This document shows, one piece after another, positions 33,159-41,564 of a stretch of DNA of 64,000 nt. Where the stretch lies: contig JAYQTA010000002.1 of the NCBI GenBank assembly GCA_038147155.1, forward strand, positions 124,001 to 188,000, given 5' to 3'. Position numbers and translations under genes: made by a program. The notes beneath the pieces were generated by a model, which did not search any database, had not been told where the DNA came from, and saw only the letters and a program-made list of their open reading frames with translations. The stretch's first letter is position 1; the number at the start of each line of letters is the position of its first letter. Source of the stretch: Australimonas brisbanensis. GTDB taxonomy: Bacteria > Chloroflexota > Dehalococcoidia > Lucifugimonadales > Australimonadaceae.

Positions 33159-34433
33159 CTAGCGGCCTGCGCCCGTGTCCGCGGCCTCCCAATGGGAGAC
33201 CCAGGTATCCAGCACCCGCTGGATGTCGGGCTCGGCCGCCGTCTCCCCCGCCTCCTGGGGGACGTAGCGCGCGCCCAGCCGGGCGCCGAACTTCACCTGC
33301 TCCATGGGCGCGGGGATGTGCGCCGCCTCGGCGGCGTCACGGAAGGTGTTCACGGGGTCGCCCCCATCGGCCACCACCCCCATCTGCTCGGAGAGCATGC
33401 GCCGGAACAGCACGATGCCCACGTCCGACTCCCCCAGCTTCTCGCGGGTCCGGTCGGCCACGGGGCCCTGGCCGATCCAGGCCATGTAGTCCTGGTTGAA
33501 CGTCACGTCCAGGATGTAGCGCCCGTCGGGGCCGAAGAGCGGCACGTACCGGTAGGGCACGCGCTCTTGGGCCGGGGCCTGCGCGCCGGGCGCGGCCTGG
33601 TAGGAGTAGAGGGTGACGTGGTAGGTGTGCTCATCGTCCACGGGCACGCGCCACTGGAGCGTCATGCGCACCTCGGAGCCCACCAGCAGGATGTGGGGGA
33701 AGAGCACCGGGTGGCCCTGCTTCCAGTCGTCGTCCTGCTCGGAGCCGCCCTTGATGATGCGCCGCTTCACGATGCCGTTGGCGTAGCGGTCGAAGCCGAT
33801 GCGCTGGTGCGGACGGCGCATCACCGCGGCGGTGCCGGGGTTGCGCTGGGAGTTGACGTGCGCGCCCATGTAGGAGTGGAGCCACTCCACGTGAACCGGG
33901 TCCAGGGAGTTCTCCTGGCACTGGAGCCAGGAGCAGGGCAGCTCGGCGATGGCGATGTCGCGCACCGCGTTCTCCCAGGCCAGCGGCTCCCACCGCGGCA
34001 GCAGGGGAGCGGGCTGTGGGCCCAGGTACGCGAACAGCAGCCCAGCGCACTCTTGCACGGGGTAGCCGGCGATACCGGTCTTCTCCTTGAAGTGCCCGTT
34101 CGGGTGGACGGTCTCCTCGAAGGGCTGCTCGGTGCATGCCCCGGTCTCATCGAAGAGCCAGCCGTGGTACATGCAGCGCAGGCCGTGCTCCTCCGGGACG
34201 CCGTAGAAGAGGTCCACGCGCCGGTGGGAGCAGTAACGGTCGATGAGGCCGTGGGTGCCGGAGGCGTCCCGATACAGTACCAGGTCCTCTCCCAGGACCT
34301 TCACCACCTTGGTGGGCTTGGCGTCGAGTTCAGCCGCAGGGGCGATGGGGTGCCAGTAGCGGCGCAGCAACTCCCCCATGGGCGTGCGCGGGCCCACCTG
34401 GGTCAGCCGTTCGTTCTCCTGGGTCGAGAGCAT
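33159..34433 (-). CDS. Rieske non-heme iron oxygenase 3
   Basis: 424-residue oxygenase alpha subunit. Cluster ligands YCSHRR and RCMYHGW at the same positions as the paralogues (68, 70, 87, 90); iron site NSLDPVHVEWLH. It departs from 2 and 4 mainly in the segment after the iron site (SYMGAHVNSQRNPGTAAVMRRPHQRIGFDRYANG) and in FGPDGRYILDVTFNQDYMAWIGQGP, which lines the predicted pocket, so a different substrate is likely. GGAGG before the ATG. The stop of paralogue 4 gives an 18-nt gap upstream: likely one transcript with it. Confidence 0.92.
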   Translation of the reverse strand: MLSTQENERLTQVGPRTPMGELLRRYWHPIAPAAELDAKPTKVVKVLGEDLVLYRDASGTHGLIDRYCSHRRVDLFYGVPEEHGLRCMYHGWLFDETGACTEQPFEETVHPNGHFKEKTGIAGYPVQECAGLLFAYLGPQPAPLLPRWEPLAWENAVRDIAIAELPCSWLQCQENSLDPVHVEWLHSYMGAHVNSQRNPGTAAVMRRPHQRIGFDRYANGIVKRRIIKGGSEQDDDWKQGHPVLFPHILLVGSEVRMTLQWRVPVDDEHTYHVTLYSYQAAPGAQAPAQERVPYRYVPLFGPDGRYILDVTFNQDYMAWIGQGPVADRTREKLGESDVGIVLFRRMLSEQMGVVADGGDPVNTFRDAAEAAHIPAPMEQVKFGARLGARYVPQEAGETAAEPDIQRVLDTWVSHWEAADTGAGR

Positions 34434-34451
34434 GGCGCGCCTCCGGGGGGC

Positions 34452-35744
34452 CTACTTGCTCTTCTCGCCCTCACCGGCCAGGCGCGCCGTCTCGAAGTCG
34501 CCCGTCACGTTCCATGTGTCCAGCACCTGGTTGATCAGGTCGGCGTCGGCGCTGGTGCCCTCCTCGCCGGGGATGTAACGCTTTTGGCGCTTCATGCCGA
34601 ACTTCACCTGCTCCACCGGTGCCGGGATGCAGGCGGCCTGGGCCGGGTCGTGGAAGACGTTCATGGGCTCGCCGCCGTCCGCCAGGATGTCCAGCTGCTC
34701 GCCCAGCTGCTTGCGGAAGAGGATGATGCCCTTGTCGGACTCGCCCAGCATCTCGCGGTCGCGCTTGGCGATGGGGCCCTGGGTCACCCAGCCCATGTAG
34801 TCCTGGTTGAACACGTAGTCCACCACCCAGTTGCCGTCCTTGTCCTTCAGGTTCACGTACCGGTAGGGCACGCGCTCCTGCACGGGCGCCTTCTGACCCG
34901 GCGCGGCGCGCCAGAGGTAGAGGGAGACGTGGTAGGTGTTGGTGTCGTCCACCGGCACCCGCCACTGGAAGGTGATGGAGACGGTGTTGCCCACCATCAG
35001 GACGTTGGGGAAGAACACGGGGTGCCCGTGCTTCCAGTCGTCGTCCTCCTCGGTGAAGCCCTTGAACACGCGGCGCTTGATGATGCCGTGGTCGAACACA
35101 TCGAAGCCGATCTTCTCGTGGGCGGGCAGGTCCAGCACCAGGCCACGGAAGCCGGGACCCTTCTCGGTGTACTGGCCGTAGTAGACGTGCATCCACTCCA
35201 CGTGCACCGGGTCGAGGGAGTTCTCCTGGCACTGGAGCCAGTTGCAGGGCAGCTCCGAGATGGCGATGTCCTTCACCGACTGGTCCCACGTCAGCGGCTC
35301 CCAGCGGGGCAGCAGCGGCGCAGGCTGTGGGCCCATGTAGGCGAACAGCAGCCCGCCGCACTCCTCCACGGGGTAGCCGGCGATGCCCGTCTTCTCCTTG
35401 AAGCGCCCGTCGGGGTGGACGGTCTCCTCGAAGGGCTGCTCGGTGCAGGCGCCCGTCTCGTCGAACATCCAGCCGTGGTACATGCAGCGCAGGCCGTGCT
35501 CCTCGGGGATGCCGTAGGAGAGGTCCACGCGCCGGTGGGGGCAGTAGCGGTCGATGAGGCCATAGGTGCCGGAGTTGTCCTTATACAGCACCAGGTCCTC
35601 GCCCAGCAGGCGCACCGCCTTGGTGGGCCGAGCGTCCAGTTCAGCCGCGGGGGCGATGGGGTGCCAGTAGCGGCGCATCAGTTCGCCCATGGGCGTGCCA
35701 GGGCCCACCCGCGCGAGTCGTTCGTTCTCCTGCTGGCTGAGCAT
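34452..35744 (-). CDS. Rieske non-heme iron oxygenase 4
   Basis: 430-residue oxygenase alpha subunit with Cys68, His70, Cys87, His90 for the 2Fe-2S cluster and Asp178, His181, His186 for the mononuclear iron. The N-terminus MLSQQENERLARVGPGTPMG is typical of the phthalate 4,5-dioxygenase (Pht3) type. ATG 35744 has GGAGG 8 nt upstream; an in-frame TTG at 35759 lies before the ribosome binding site and is rejected. The charged tail EGEKSK is unique among the four. It is first of the four Rieske genes in transcription order and lies just behind a tandem repeat/hairpin region. Confidence 0.92.
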   Translation of the reverse strand: MLSQQENERLARVGPGTPMGELMRRYWHPIAPAAELDARPTKAVRLLGEDLVLYKDNSGTYGLIDRYCPHRRVDLSYGIPEEHGLRCMYHGWMFDETGACTEQPFEETVHPDGRFKEKTGIAGYPVEECGGLLFAYMGPQPAPLLPRWEPLTWDQSVKDIAISELPCNWLQCQENSLDPVHVEWMHVYYGQYTEKGPGFRGLVLDLPAHEKIGFDVFDHGIIKRRVFKGFTEEDDDWKHGHPVFFPNVLMVGNTVSITFQWRVPVDDTNTYHVSLYLWRAAPGQKAPVQERVPYRYVNLKDKDGNWVVDYVFNQDYMGWVTQGPIAKRDREMLGESDKGIILFRKQLGEQLDILADGGEPMNVFHDPAQAACIPAPVEQVKFGMKRQKRYIPGEEGTSADADLINQVLDTWNVTGDFETARLAGEGEKSK

Positions 35745-35766
35745 GGCGATGACCTCCAAGGCGAGT

Positions 35767-35823
35767 GGCCCCGTGCCGGAAAGCAGTGGCCCCGTGTCCG
35801 GAAATTACGCCGGGCACGGGGCC
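35767..35823 (-). terminator. Terminator with competing tandem arms before Rieske oxygenase 4
   Basis: On the minus strand, arm a (GGCCCCGTGCCCGG) is followed by arm b (CCGGACACGGGGCC, loop CGTAATTT) and then by a second copy, arm c (CCGGCACGGGGCC). Arms b and c belong to a 21-22 nt tandem direct repeat starting TTTCCGG. Arm a can pair with either. It ends 11 nt before GGAGG of the Rieske 4 gene and starts 27 nt after the class II aldolase stop. Confidence 0.55.
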
Positions 35824-35849
35824 GTGTCAACGCGGTGCGCGTTCGTGGA

Positions 35850-36650
35850 CTAGGGGCGGTCGATGTGCGGGCGGGCCTCCTGGTTGTCGGTGACCACGCG
35901 GGTGTAGTACTGCCACACACCGCCCACGCGCGGGCGCCAGCCCTTGGGCAGCACGGTGGAGAAGTGGGGCAGCTCCGGCAGGGGCGTGCGGCCCTTCATC
36001 TCGTCGATGAGCTCGTCTTCGATGTAGGGGTGGTTGGGCCCGGCGGCGGAGTAGGCCCAGTAGTTCATCTTGGCCTGCTCCTCCAGCTGGATCATGTTCA
36101 TCACCGAGTCCTCGGGGCTGGAGCCGACGGTGGTGGCGCCGTGGCCGCGCAGCAGCAGGGCCTTGGACTTGCCCAGCAGCCCGGCCACCTCCATGCCCTC
36201 CTCGTCGGTCTGGACGGTCTTGATGTGGTCCCACATGGGCAGCGGGTCCTTCACCAGGTCCACGCCCTCCTGGTTCATGGGGCGCAGGCGCTTCATCAGC
36301 GTGGTGGCCAGCACCGTGTAGTGCGGGTGCACGTGGGTGACGGAGTTGACCTCCGGGTGCGTCTTCAAGATGCACGAGTGCATCTTGATCTCGAAGCACT
36401 GGCTGGAGCCGATGGGCCCGTCCACCTTGTTGCCCTCCAGGTCACACACCACCATGTCCTCGGGGCGGATCGAGTGCAGGGCGTCCACGGTGTAGCCGCG
36501 GCCCTTCACCACGAACAGCTCGGGGTTGGAGGGCAGGCGCATGCTCACGTGGCCCAAGGATGCGCGGAAGCCCGTGGCCAGCCCCAGCTCGGCCAGCACA
36601 CGGTTGGCCACCGCGACTTCGTACTTGACCTCATCGATCTCTCTGCTCAT
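35850..36650 (-). CDS. Class II aldolase/adducin family protein
   Basis: 266 residues of the zinc-dependent class II aldolase fold. The metal site HVHPHYTVLA near residue 115 is intact, and LLRGHGATTVGSSPEDSV follows. SLGHVSMRLP near residue 32 is the substrate phosphate/carboxylate loop. The family covers fuculose-phosphate aldolase and, in aromatic catabolism, dihydroxyphthalate decarboxylases (PhtC type). Between four Rieske oxygenases and a Pht4-family dehydrogenase, a decarboxylase or retro-aldol role on a ring acid is more likely than sugar metabolism (inference). ATG 36650 follows GGAGG by 6 nt; the upstream in-frame ATG has none. Confidence 0.87.
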   Translation of the reverse strand: MSREIDEVKYEVAVANRVLAELGLATGFRASLGHVSMRLPSNPELFVVKGRGYTVDALHSIRPEDMVVCDLEGNKVDGPIGSSQCFEIKMHSCILKTHPEVNSVTHVHPHYTVLATTLMKRLRPMNQEGVDLVKDPLPMWDHIKTVQTDEEGMEVAGLLGKSKALLLRGHGATTVGSSPEDSVMNMIQLEEQAKMNYWAYSAAGPNHPYIEDELIDEMKGRTPLPELPHFSTVLPKGWRPRVGGVWQYYTRVVTDNQEARPHIDRP

Positions 36651-36695
36651 GGGTTCCTCCGTTGGGTGCATGCCCGCGCCTCGGCCGGGCGGGCG

Positions 36696-37892
36696 TTACT
36701 CTACCGCTTTCTGGTGCTTGAGGAATACCTCCCGCCGCTCGCGCGAGGACTCCAGCGCCGCCAGGGCCACCTCCAGGTTGGCCAGCCCCCACGACCCGTC
36801 GTGCAGGGGCGAGACGCCCTCCACCACGGCGGCGTACAGCTCCTCAAGGATGTGGTCACGCCCTGAGGAGTCCTTGGGGAACGTCACCTCGCGCCGCCCG
36901 TCGGGCCCGTACACCAGCAGCCCGTCGGGCGCCTGACGGACGTCGCCCCGCTCACACGAGACGACGGTGATGCCGTAGAAGGGCAGGTGGGGCGGGTAAT
37001 CCAGGCTGACGCCACGATTGCGCTCCCCCCCGTAACGCAGGGAACGCTTCAGTTCGTTCTCCTGCTCCGGAGTGCGGGAGGCGAGGGCCGCGCGCGCCGC
37101 CCCGTACTTGTCCATGGCCACGGGCTTGCCGTTCTCACCCACGGCGTAGCCCAGTTCGGCGGAGAGGAACCGGTCGTAGCCGGAGTAGACCGCCGTGGCG
37201 ACGGCGCCGGACTCGAAGTCCAAGAAGACCGTGTGCGCGCCCTCGGTGGGGCGGGCCGGGTCCCACTGCTGGGTCGAGGCGCGGACGCTGCGCACCTTGC
37301 CGCCGCACAGCAGTCGGATGATGTCGAACTGGTGCGAGCCCTGCCGGAAGGTCACCCCGCCGCCCAGCGCCGTGTCCAGCTCCTCCGCGTTGCGCGGCCG
37401 GTAGAGCCAGTCGGTGTAGTACCAGTTGTGCACCATGCGCACCTGGCCAAGCTCCCCGGAGGCGACGATGCGGGCCATCTCCTGGATGGGCGTCTCGTAG
37501 CCGAAGGAGTGGCCCACCATGAGGGTGACGCCCGCCTCCCGAGCCGCGTCGATCATCGCCTGCGCGTCCAAGAGGGTGGTGGCGATGGGCTTCTCCGTCA
37601 CCACGTGCTTGCCTGCCCGCAGCGCCGTGAGCACGTGGCCGGTGTGGTACTGGGTGGGCGTGGCGATGAACAGGGCGTCCACGTTGGGGCTGGCGGCGAT
37701 GGACTCCACCGAGGCGTGCGTCTCTGCGTCCGGGAAGTCCTTCCTGAACGCAGCCAGTGAGCCCTCGTCCAGGTCAGCCGCCGCGGCCAGGAAGAAGCCG
37801 GGGTGACGCACCGCGGGGGGGATGAGCGCCGTTCCCGCGGTGCCCAGGCCCACGATGCCGAAGCGGATGGGAGGCGTGAGGCGCGCTGCCAC
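36696..37892 (-). CDS. Gfo/Idh/MocA family oxidoreductase 2
   Basis: 398-residue dehydrogenase. Rossmann FGIVGLGTAGTALIPPAVRHP, IATPTQYHTGHVLTALRAGKH and EKPIATTLLDAQAM in family order, then GGGVTFRQGSHQFDIIRLL. GTG 37892 overlaps the SDR stop as TAGTG, with GGGAGG upstream, so translation is coupled. It is a paralogue of the dehydrogenase at 29025-30227, and the pair flanks the Rieske cluster on both sides. A cis-dihydrodiol or hydroxymuconate semialdehyde dehydrogenase role would fit, by analogy with Pht4 or LigC. Confidence 0.88.
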   Translation of the reverse strand: MAARLTPPIRFGIVGLGTAGTALIPPAVRHPGFFLAAAADLDEGSLAAFRKDFPDAETHASVESIAASPNVDALFIATPTQYHTGHVLTALRAGKHVVTEKPIATTLLDAQAMIDAAREAGVTLMVGHSFGYETPIQEMARIVASGELGQVRMVHNWYYTDWLYRPRNAEELDTALGGGVTFRQGSHQFDIIRLLCGGKVRSVRASTQQWDPARPTEGAHTVFLDFESGAVATAVYSGYDRFLSAELGYAVGENGKPVAMDKYGAARAALASRTPEQENELKRSLRYGGERNRGVSLDYPPHLPFYGITVVSCERGDVRQAPDGLLVYGPDGRREVTFPKDSSGRDHILEELYAAVVEGVSPLHDGSWGLANLEVALAALESSRERREVFLKHQKAVE

Positions 37893-38665
37893 TACCAGAC
37901 CTCCCGCCCGCCGTTCACCACCAGCATCTGGCCGGAGATGAACCGCGCATCGTCGGAGAAGAGGAAGGCGGCAACGCCCGTCAGATCCTCCGGGACGCCC
38001 ATGCGGCCCAGCGCGGCGGCGGATTCGGGGCGCGCCTGCTCACGGGTGAGCGCCTCGGGCTGGTCGGAGGTGGTGGAGCCGGGGGCGATGGTGATGACGT
38101 TGATGCCGTGCTCGCCCAGTTCCTTGGAGACCGAGCGGGTGATGGCCATGATGGCCGCCTTGGAGGCCACGTAGTGGGGGTTGTTCTCCGTGCCCACCCG
38201 CGCCGTGCGCAGGATGGAGCCGGAGGAGACGTTGACGATGGTGCCGGAGCCCTGCTCGCGCATGTACGGGTATACCGCCCGGATGCCCAGGAACGTGCCG
38301 CGCGCGTTGACCGCGAACACCCGGTCCCAGGTGTTCATGTCCACCTCCAGGATGCTCTTGGCCATGAGCCCGCGCATCAGGCCCGCGTTGTTCAGGAGGC
38401 CGTCGATGCGCCTGTACTGCTCGTGGGTGCGCTTGGCCATGGCCAGCGTGGCGGCCTCGTCGCTCACGTCCGTGGGCACCACCAGCGCCTCGCCACCGGC
38501 GGCCCGGATGCGCTCGGCGGTGCCGGAGCAATCGGCCACGTCGGCCAGGGTCAGGCGCGCGCCCTCGGCGGCGAACCGCACCGCGTACTCGCGGCCGATG
38601 CCCGCCGCCGCGCCCGTGACGATGATGACGCGGCCTGCGAGCCGCCCGGGGATGGGACCTGCCAT
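37892..38665 (-). CDS. Short-chain dehydrogenase/reductase
   Basis: 257-residue classical SDR. Cofactor motif TGAAAGIGREYAVRFA, NNAG at LLNNAGLM, catalytic Ser in NVSSGSIL and the Y-x3-K motif in HYVASKAAI; DVADCSGTAERI suggests NAD preference (Asp after the second strand). AGGAGG lies 5 nt before the ATG. It forms a coupled pair with the downstream Gfo/Idh/MocA gene. A palindromic operator-like site lies 51-72 nt upstream of the start codon. Confidence 0.92.
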   Translation of the reverse strand: MAGPIPGRLAGRVIIVTGAAAGIGREYAVRFAAEGARLTLADVADCSGTAERIRAAGGEALVVPTDVSDEAATLAMAKRTHEQYRRIDGLLNNAGLMRGLMAKSILEVDMNTWDRVFAVNARGTFLGIRAVYPYMREQGSGTIVNVSSGSILRTARVGTENNPHYVASKAAIMAITRSVSKELGEHGINVITIAPGSTTSDQPEALTREQARPESAAALGRMGVPEDLTGVAAFLFSDDARFISGQMLVVNGGREVW

Positions 38666-38715
38666 GTCTGCCTCCTGTGGTGACGCACACGGCCGGTCTG
38701 CCGCTCGGGATGAGC

Positions 38716-38737
38716 AAACAGACCGGCCGGTCTGTTT
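38716..38737. promoter_or_regulatory. 22-bp perfect palindrome, TetR-family-like operator or terminator
   Basis: The half AAACAGACCGG is followed at once by its reverse complement. The core AGACC-N4-GGTCT equals the published NemR box pattern of the TetR family. A further half-site GGCCGGTCTG occurs at 38691-38700. It lies between the amidohydrolase stop (12 nt away) and the SDR start. Because the ends are T-rich, a short bidirectional terminator is the alternative. Confidence 0.55.
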
Positions 38738-38748
38738 ATCGTGCCGCG

Positions 38749-39915
38749 CTAGGCCGTGACGCCCGCGCCCTCGGGGATGTCCAGCCCGTACAGACTCGCG
38801 GTGCCCTCCACCAGCATCCGCGCGGCCACGCCCTCCGGCATGTCCTTGCGGGAGAGGAGCATGTTGGCCGCGTCCGGCTTGCGGTGGGCGTGGGGAATGT
38901 CCGAGGCGTAGGTCCAGCAGTCCACCCCGTACTTGCTGACCATGTAGGGCAGGAGCTGGTCGTCCACCTCGAAGCCCAGGAACACGCGCCCGGCCTTGAT
39001 GTACTCCAGGGGCGTCATCTGCGGCAGGCCGCGCTCGATGATGGCCCTGTGCTCCTTGCGCACGGTGCCGATGCGGATGCGGTCGCGGATGTTGTCCAGG
39101 GTGAAGTCCATGGCCTCCACCGCGAAGTCCACCCAGGTGCAGCCCGTCTCCTGGAAGGAGACCGTCACCTTGGGGTAGCGATCCAGCAGGCCCGATGAGG
39201 TGATGGTCTTGAACCCGCGCACCACGGAGGTGAGGAACTGGTCGCCCGCCACTGAGGGGAAGGCGCGCATGGCGTCCACCGCGCCGAAGCCGGGGTGGAC
39301 GTTTACCGGCATGCCCGTGGCCTCGGCCGTCGCCCAGATGGGGTGGAAGTCGGGATGGTCGAGCCCCTTGGGCCCGTAGTCGCCGAAGACCATGATGCCC
39401 ACCGAGCCCATCTGCTTGGTGCGCTCGATCTCCCGCGCGGCCTCGGTGGGGTCGGACGGGTCGATGACCGTCACCCACTTGAGCCGGTCGGGCGCCTGGG
39501 AGGAGATGTCCGCCACCCAGTTGTTGTAGGCGCGGGTGAGGGCGCGGTTCAGCGCCGGGTCATCGGCGATGGGCCAGCGCAGCAGCAGGGTGGGGTAGTT
39601 CACCGAGAGGATGGTGTTCTCGGCGTCCATCACCGCCAGGCGGTCCTTGGCGGTGTGGAACTCCCCTGACTCGTGGGGGCCACGCCATTGGGCCATCTTC
39701 TCGTACTCGGTGGAGACCACCCCGTCCTTGGACGAGGGCGACCCGCCCACCCGCACCGTCTTGCCGTCGATGAGCCAGGTGTAGTCGTGCTCGAACTCCC
39801 CCGTCTCGATGACCTGGGGACGCCGGTCACGGAATGCGGGTTCGAGGTAGGCGTCCGAGAACGTCTCCTCCCACTCCTCCACGTGTCCGTCGGCGTCCAA
39901 TGCGCGAATCTGCAT
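38749..39915 (-). CDS. Amidohydrolase family protein 1 (decarboxylase-like)
   Basis: 388-residue metal-dependent TIM-barrel hydrolase of the amidohydrolase-2/ACMSD branch. N-terminal DADGHVEEWEE gives the first metal ligands, MPVNVHPGFG the barrel His, and WTYASDIPHAH the terminal Asp. The family includes aminocarboxymuconate semialdehyde decarboxylase, carboxyvanillate decarboxylase and related non-oxidative decarboxylases, which suits an aromatic acid pathway. AAGGAGG precedes the ATG. It follows the DUF35 gene direction and is 26 nt upstream-adjacent to it on the same strand. Confidence 0.87.
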   Translation of the reverse strand: MQIRALDADGHVEEWEETFSDAYLEPAFRDRRPQVIETGEFEHDYTWLIDGKTVRVGGSPSSKDGVVSTEYEKMAQWRGPHESGEFHTAKDRLAVMDAENTILSVNYPTLLLRWPIADDPALNRALTRAYNNWVADISSQAPDRLKWVTVIDPSDPTEAAREIERTKQMGSVGIMVFGDYGPKGLDHPDFHPIWATAEATGMPVNVHPGFGAVDAMRAFPSVAGDQFLTSVVRGFKTITSSGLLDRYPKVTVSFQETGCTWVDFAVEAMDFTLDNIRDRIRIGTVRKEHRAIIERGLPQMTPLEYIKAGRVFLGFEVDDQLLPYMVSKYGVDCWTYASDIPHAHRKPDAANMLLSRKDMPEGVAARMLVEGTASLYGLDIPEGAGVTA

Positions 39916-39941
39916 GGCGATGCCTCCTTGAGCCTGCGCTC

Positions 39942-40355
39942 CTATACGGGTCTGAAGACCGGCAGGGTCACGCCCTCGCCGGTGTCCTCGAAGTCAACAC
40001 GGACTTCCATGCCGATGGATACGGCGTCCGGCTCCACCCCCACCAGGTTGGTGGGCAGGCGGGGGCCCTCCTCCAGTTCCACCAGCGCGGCGATGTATGG
40101 CACGCGGTCACGGAAGAAGGGGATGGGCCCGCGCTCTACCACCGAGAAGGCGTATAGCGTCCCGCGCCCCGACGCCTGCACCCACTCGACGTTGCGGGAG
40201 TAGCAGTGTGGGCAGATATCGCGCGGGTAGAAGTAGGTGCGGGTACAGTCCTTGCACCGACGCAGCCACAATTCGTGGGCGGCGGCCTTCTCCCAGTAGA
40301 AATCGGACTCCGGCTGGGGCTGGGGGAGCGGGCGCTGCGGCTTCTGGTTGGTCAT
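39942..40355 (-). CDS. Zinc-ribbon/OB-fold protein (DUF35, ChsH2-like)
   Basis: 137 residues. The N-terminal helix and rubredoxin-like zinc ribbon have two Cys pairs, RRCKDC and ICPHCYS, spaced as in the DUF35_N domain; the OB-fold follows (GTLYAFSVVERG, PYIAALVELEEGPRLPTNL). These proteins bind acyl-CoA thiolase-fold partners and shape their active site, as ChsH2 does for Ltp2. It starts 2 nt after the thiolase-like stop, so the pair is clearly coupled. Confidence 0.92.
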   Translation of the reverse strand: MTNQKPQRPLPQPQPESDFYWEKAAAHELWLRRCKDCTRTYFYPRDICPHCYSRNVEWVQASGRGTLYAFSVVERGPIPFFRDRVPYIAALVELEEGPRLPTNLVGVEPDAVSIGMEVRVDFEDTGEGVTLPVFRPV

Positions 40356-40357
40356 GG

Positions 40358-41500
40358 CTAGTCCACCCCCAGGATGATGGTGCCCGTGGAGGAGAGGGAA
40401 CCGCCCGTGCCGTTGACCAGGGCGTGCCGCAGGTTGGCGACCTGCCGCTCCCCGGCCTCGCCACGCAGCTGGCGCACCGCCTCCACGATGAGGAAGATGC
40501 CGTACATGCCGGGGTGGGTGTAGGAGAGCCCGCCGCCGGAGGTGTTGAGGGGGAAGTCCCCGCCGGGGGCGGTGCGCTGGTTCGCGACGAAGTCCGGCCC
40601 CTCGCCCGGCCCGCAGTAGCCCAGCGACTCCAGCGTGGCCAGCACCGTGTAGGTGAAGGAGTCGTAGATCATCGCCAGGCCCATGTCCTTCAGTCCCAGG
40701 CCTGCCATCTGGAGGGCGCGGGGGCCGGTGACGGCGGCGGGGGTGACGGTCAGGTCCGGCATCTGAGAGATGGCGGCGTGGTCGTGGTGCTCGGCGGCGC
40801 CCAGCACCCACACCGGCTTCTTGCGCATCGAGCGCGCCCGCTCGGCGCTGGTCACCACCACGGCGGCGCCCGCGTCGGTCACCAGGCAGCAGTCCAGCAG
40901 GTGGAAGGGCCGGGCTATCCAGCGTGAGTTGTGGTAGTCGTCGAAGGTCATCTCATCGCGCATCAGCGCCCTGGGGTTGAGGGTGGCCCACCTGCGGGTG
41001 GAGACGGCGATCTCCGCCAGCGCCTGGCGGGTGCGGTCCTCCCCGTACTGGTGCATGTAGCGCGAGGCGGCCAACGCGTAGTTCACCGGCTGGCCGATGA
41101 ACCCGTAGGGGTACTCGTACTGCACCGTGGGCAGGCCGGGGTCGCGCTGGGGCGGGGTGCGCGAGGAACGCCCCGCCTGCCCGTGCGTCACCAGCGCCAC
41201 CTCGCAGTAGCCCGCGTTGATGGCGGCGATGGCGTGGGCCACGTGGATGACGAAGGAGGAGCCACCCACGCTGGTGGAGTCGGTGTAGCGGGGGCTGATG
41301 CCCAGGTACTCCGCCACGTCGTAGTTCCAGTACCCGGCGGTGAGCAGCCCGTCCACCTCGGACCGCTCGATGCCCGCGTCGGCCAGTGCGTTGGCCGCCG
41401 CCTGCAGGTGCAGGCCCAGGGCCGAGGCCCCCGGCACCACGCCGATGTCGTCCGATTCGGCAACGCCCACGATGGCGGCGGTCTTGGACAGGTTCGCCAT
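40358..41500 (-). CDS. Thiolase-fold protein without nucleophilic Cys (Ltp2/SCP2-type)
   Basis: 380 residues of the thiolase/SCP2 superfamily. Order: AAIVGVAES, DSTSVGGSSFVIHVAHAIAAINAG, then YDSFTYTVLATLESLGYC, GGGLSYTHPGMYG and the terminal NGTGGSLSSTGTIILG. The residue that acts as nucleophilic Cys in biosynthetic and degradative thiolases lies in the VGGSS stretch near residue 80 and is not Cys; the late Cys site is also replaced (GSLSSTG). With the adjacent DUF35 gene this matches Ltp2-like retro-aldolases that cleave side-chain CoA thioesters. Two ATGs (41500, 41518) each have the same GGGGGAAGC before them. Substrate unknown. Confidence 0.85.
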   Translation of the reverse strand: MANLSKTAAIVGVAESDDIGVVPGASALGLHLQAAANALADAGIERSEVDGLLTAGYWNYDVAEYLGISPRYTDSTSVGGSSFVIHVAHAIAAINAGYCEVALVTHGQAGRSSRTPPQRDPGLPTVQYEYPYGFIGQPVNYALAASRYMHQYGEDRTRQALAEIAVSTRRWATLNPRALMRDEMTFDDYHNSRWIARPFHLLDCCLVTDAGAAVVVTSAERARSMRKKPVWVLGAAEHHDHAAISQMPDLTVTPAAVTGPRALQMAGLGLKDMGLAMIYDSFTYTVLATLESLGYCGPGEGPDFVANQRTAPGGDFPLNTSGGGLSYTHPGMYGIFLIVEAVRQLRGEAGERQVANLRHALVNGTGGSLSSTGTIILGVD

Positions 41501-41564
41501 GCTTCCCCCGGCTGCCATGCTTCCCCCGGTTGCAGGGGTGGCCCCGGCGCGCGGGGCGGGGGCG

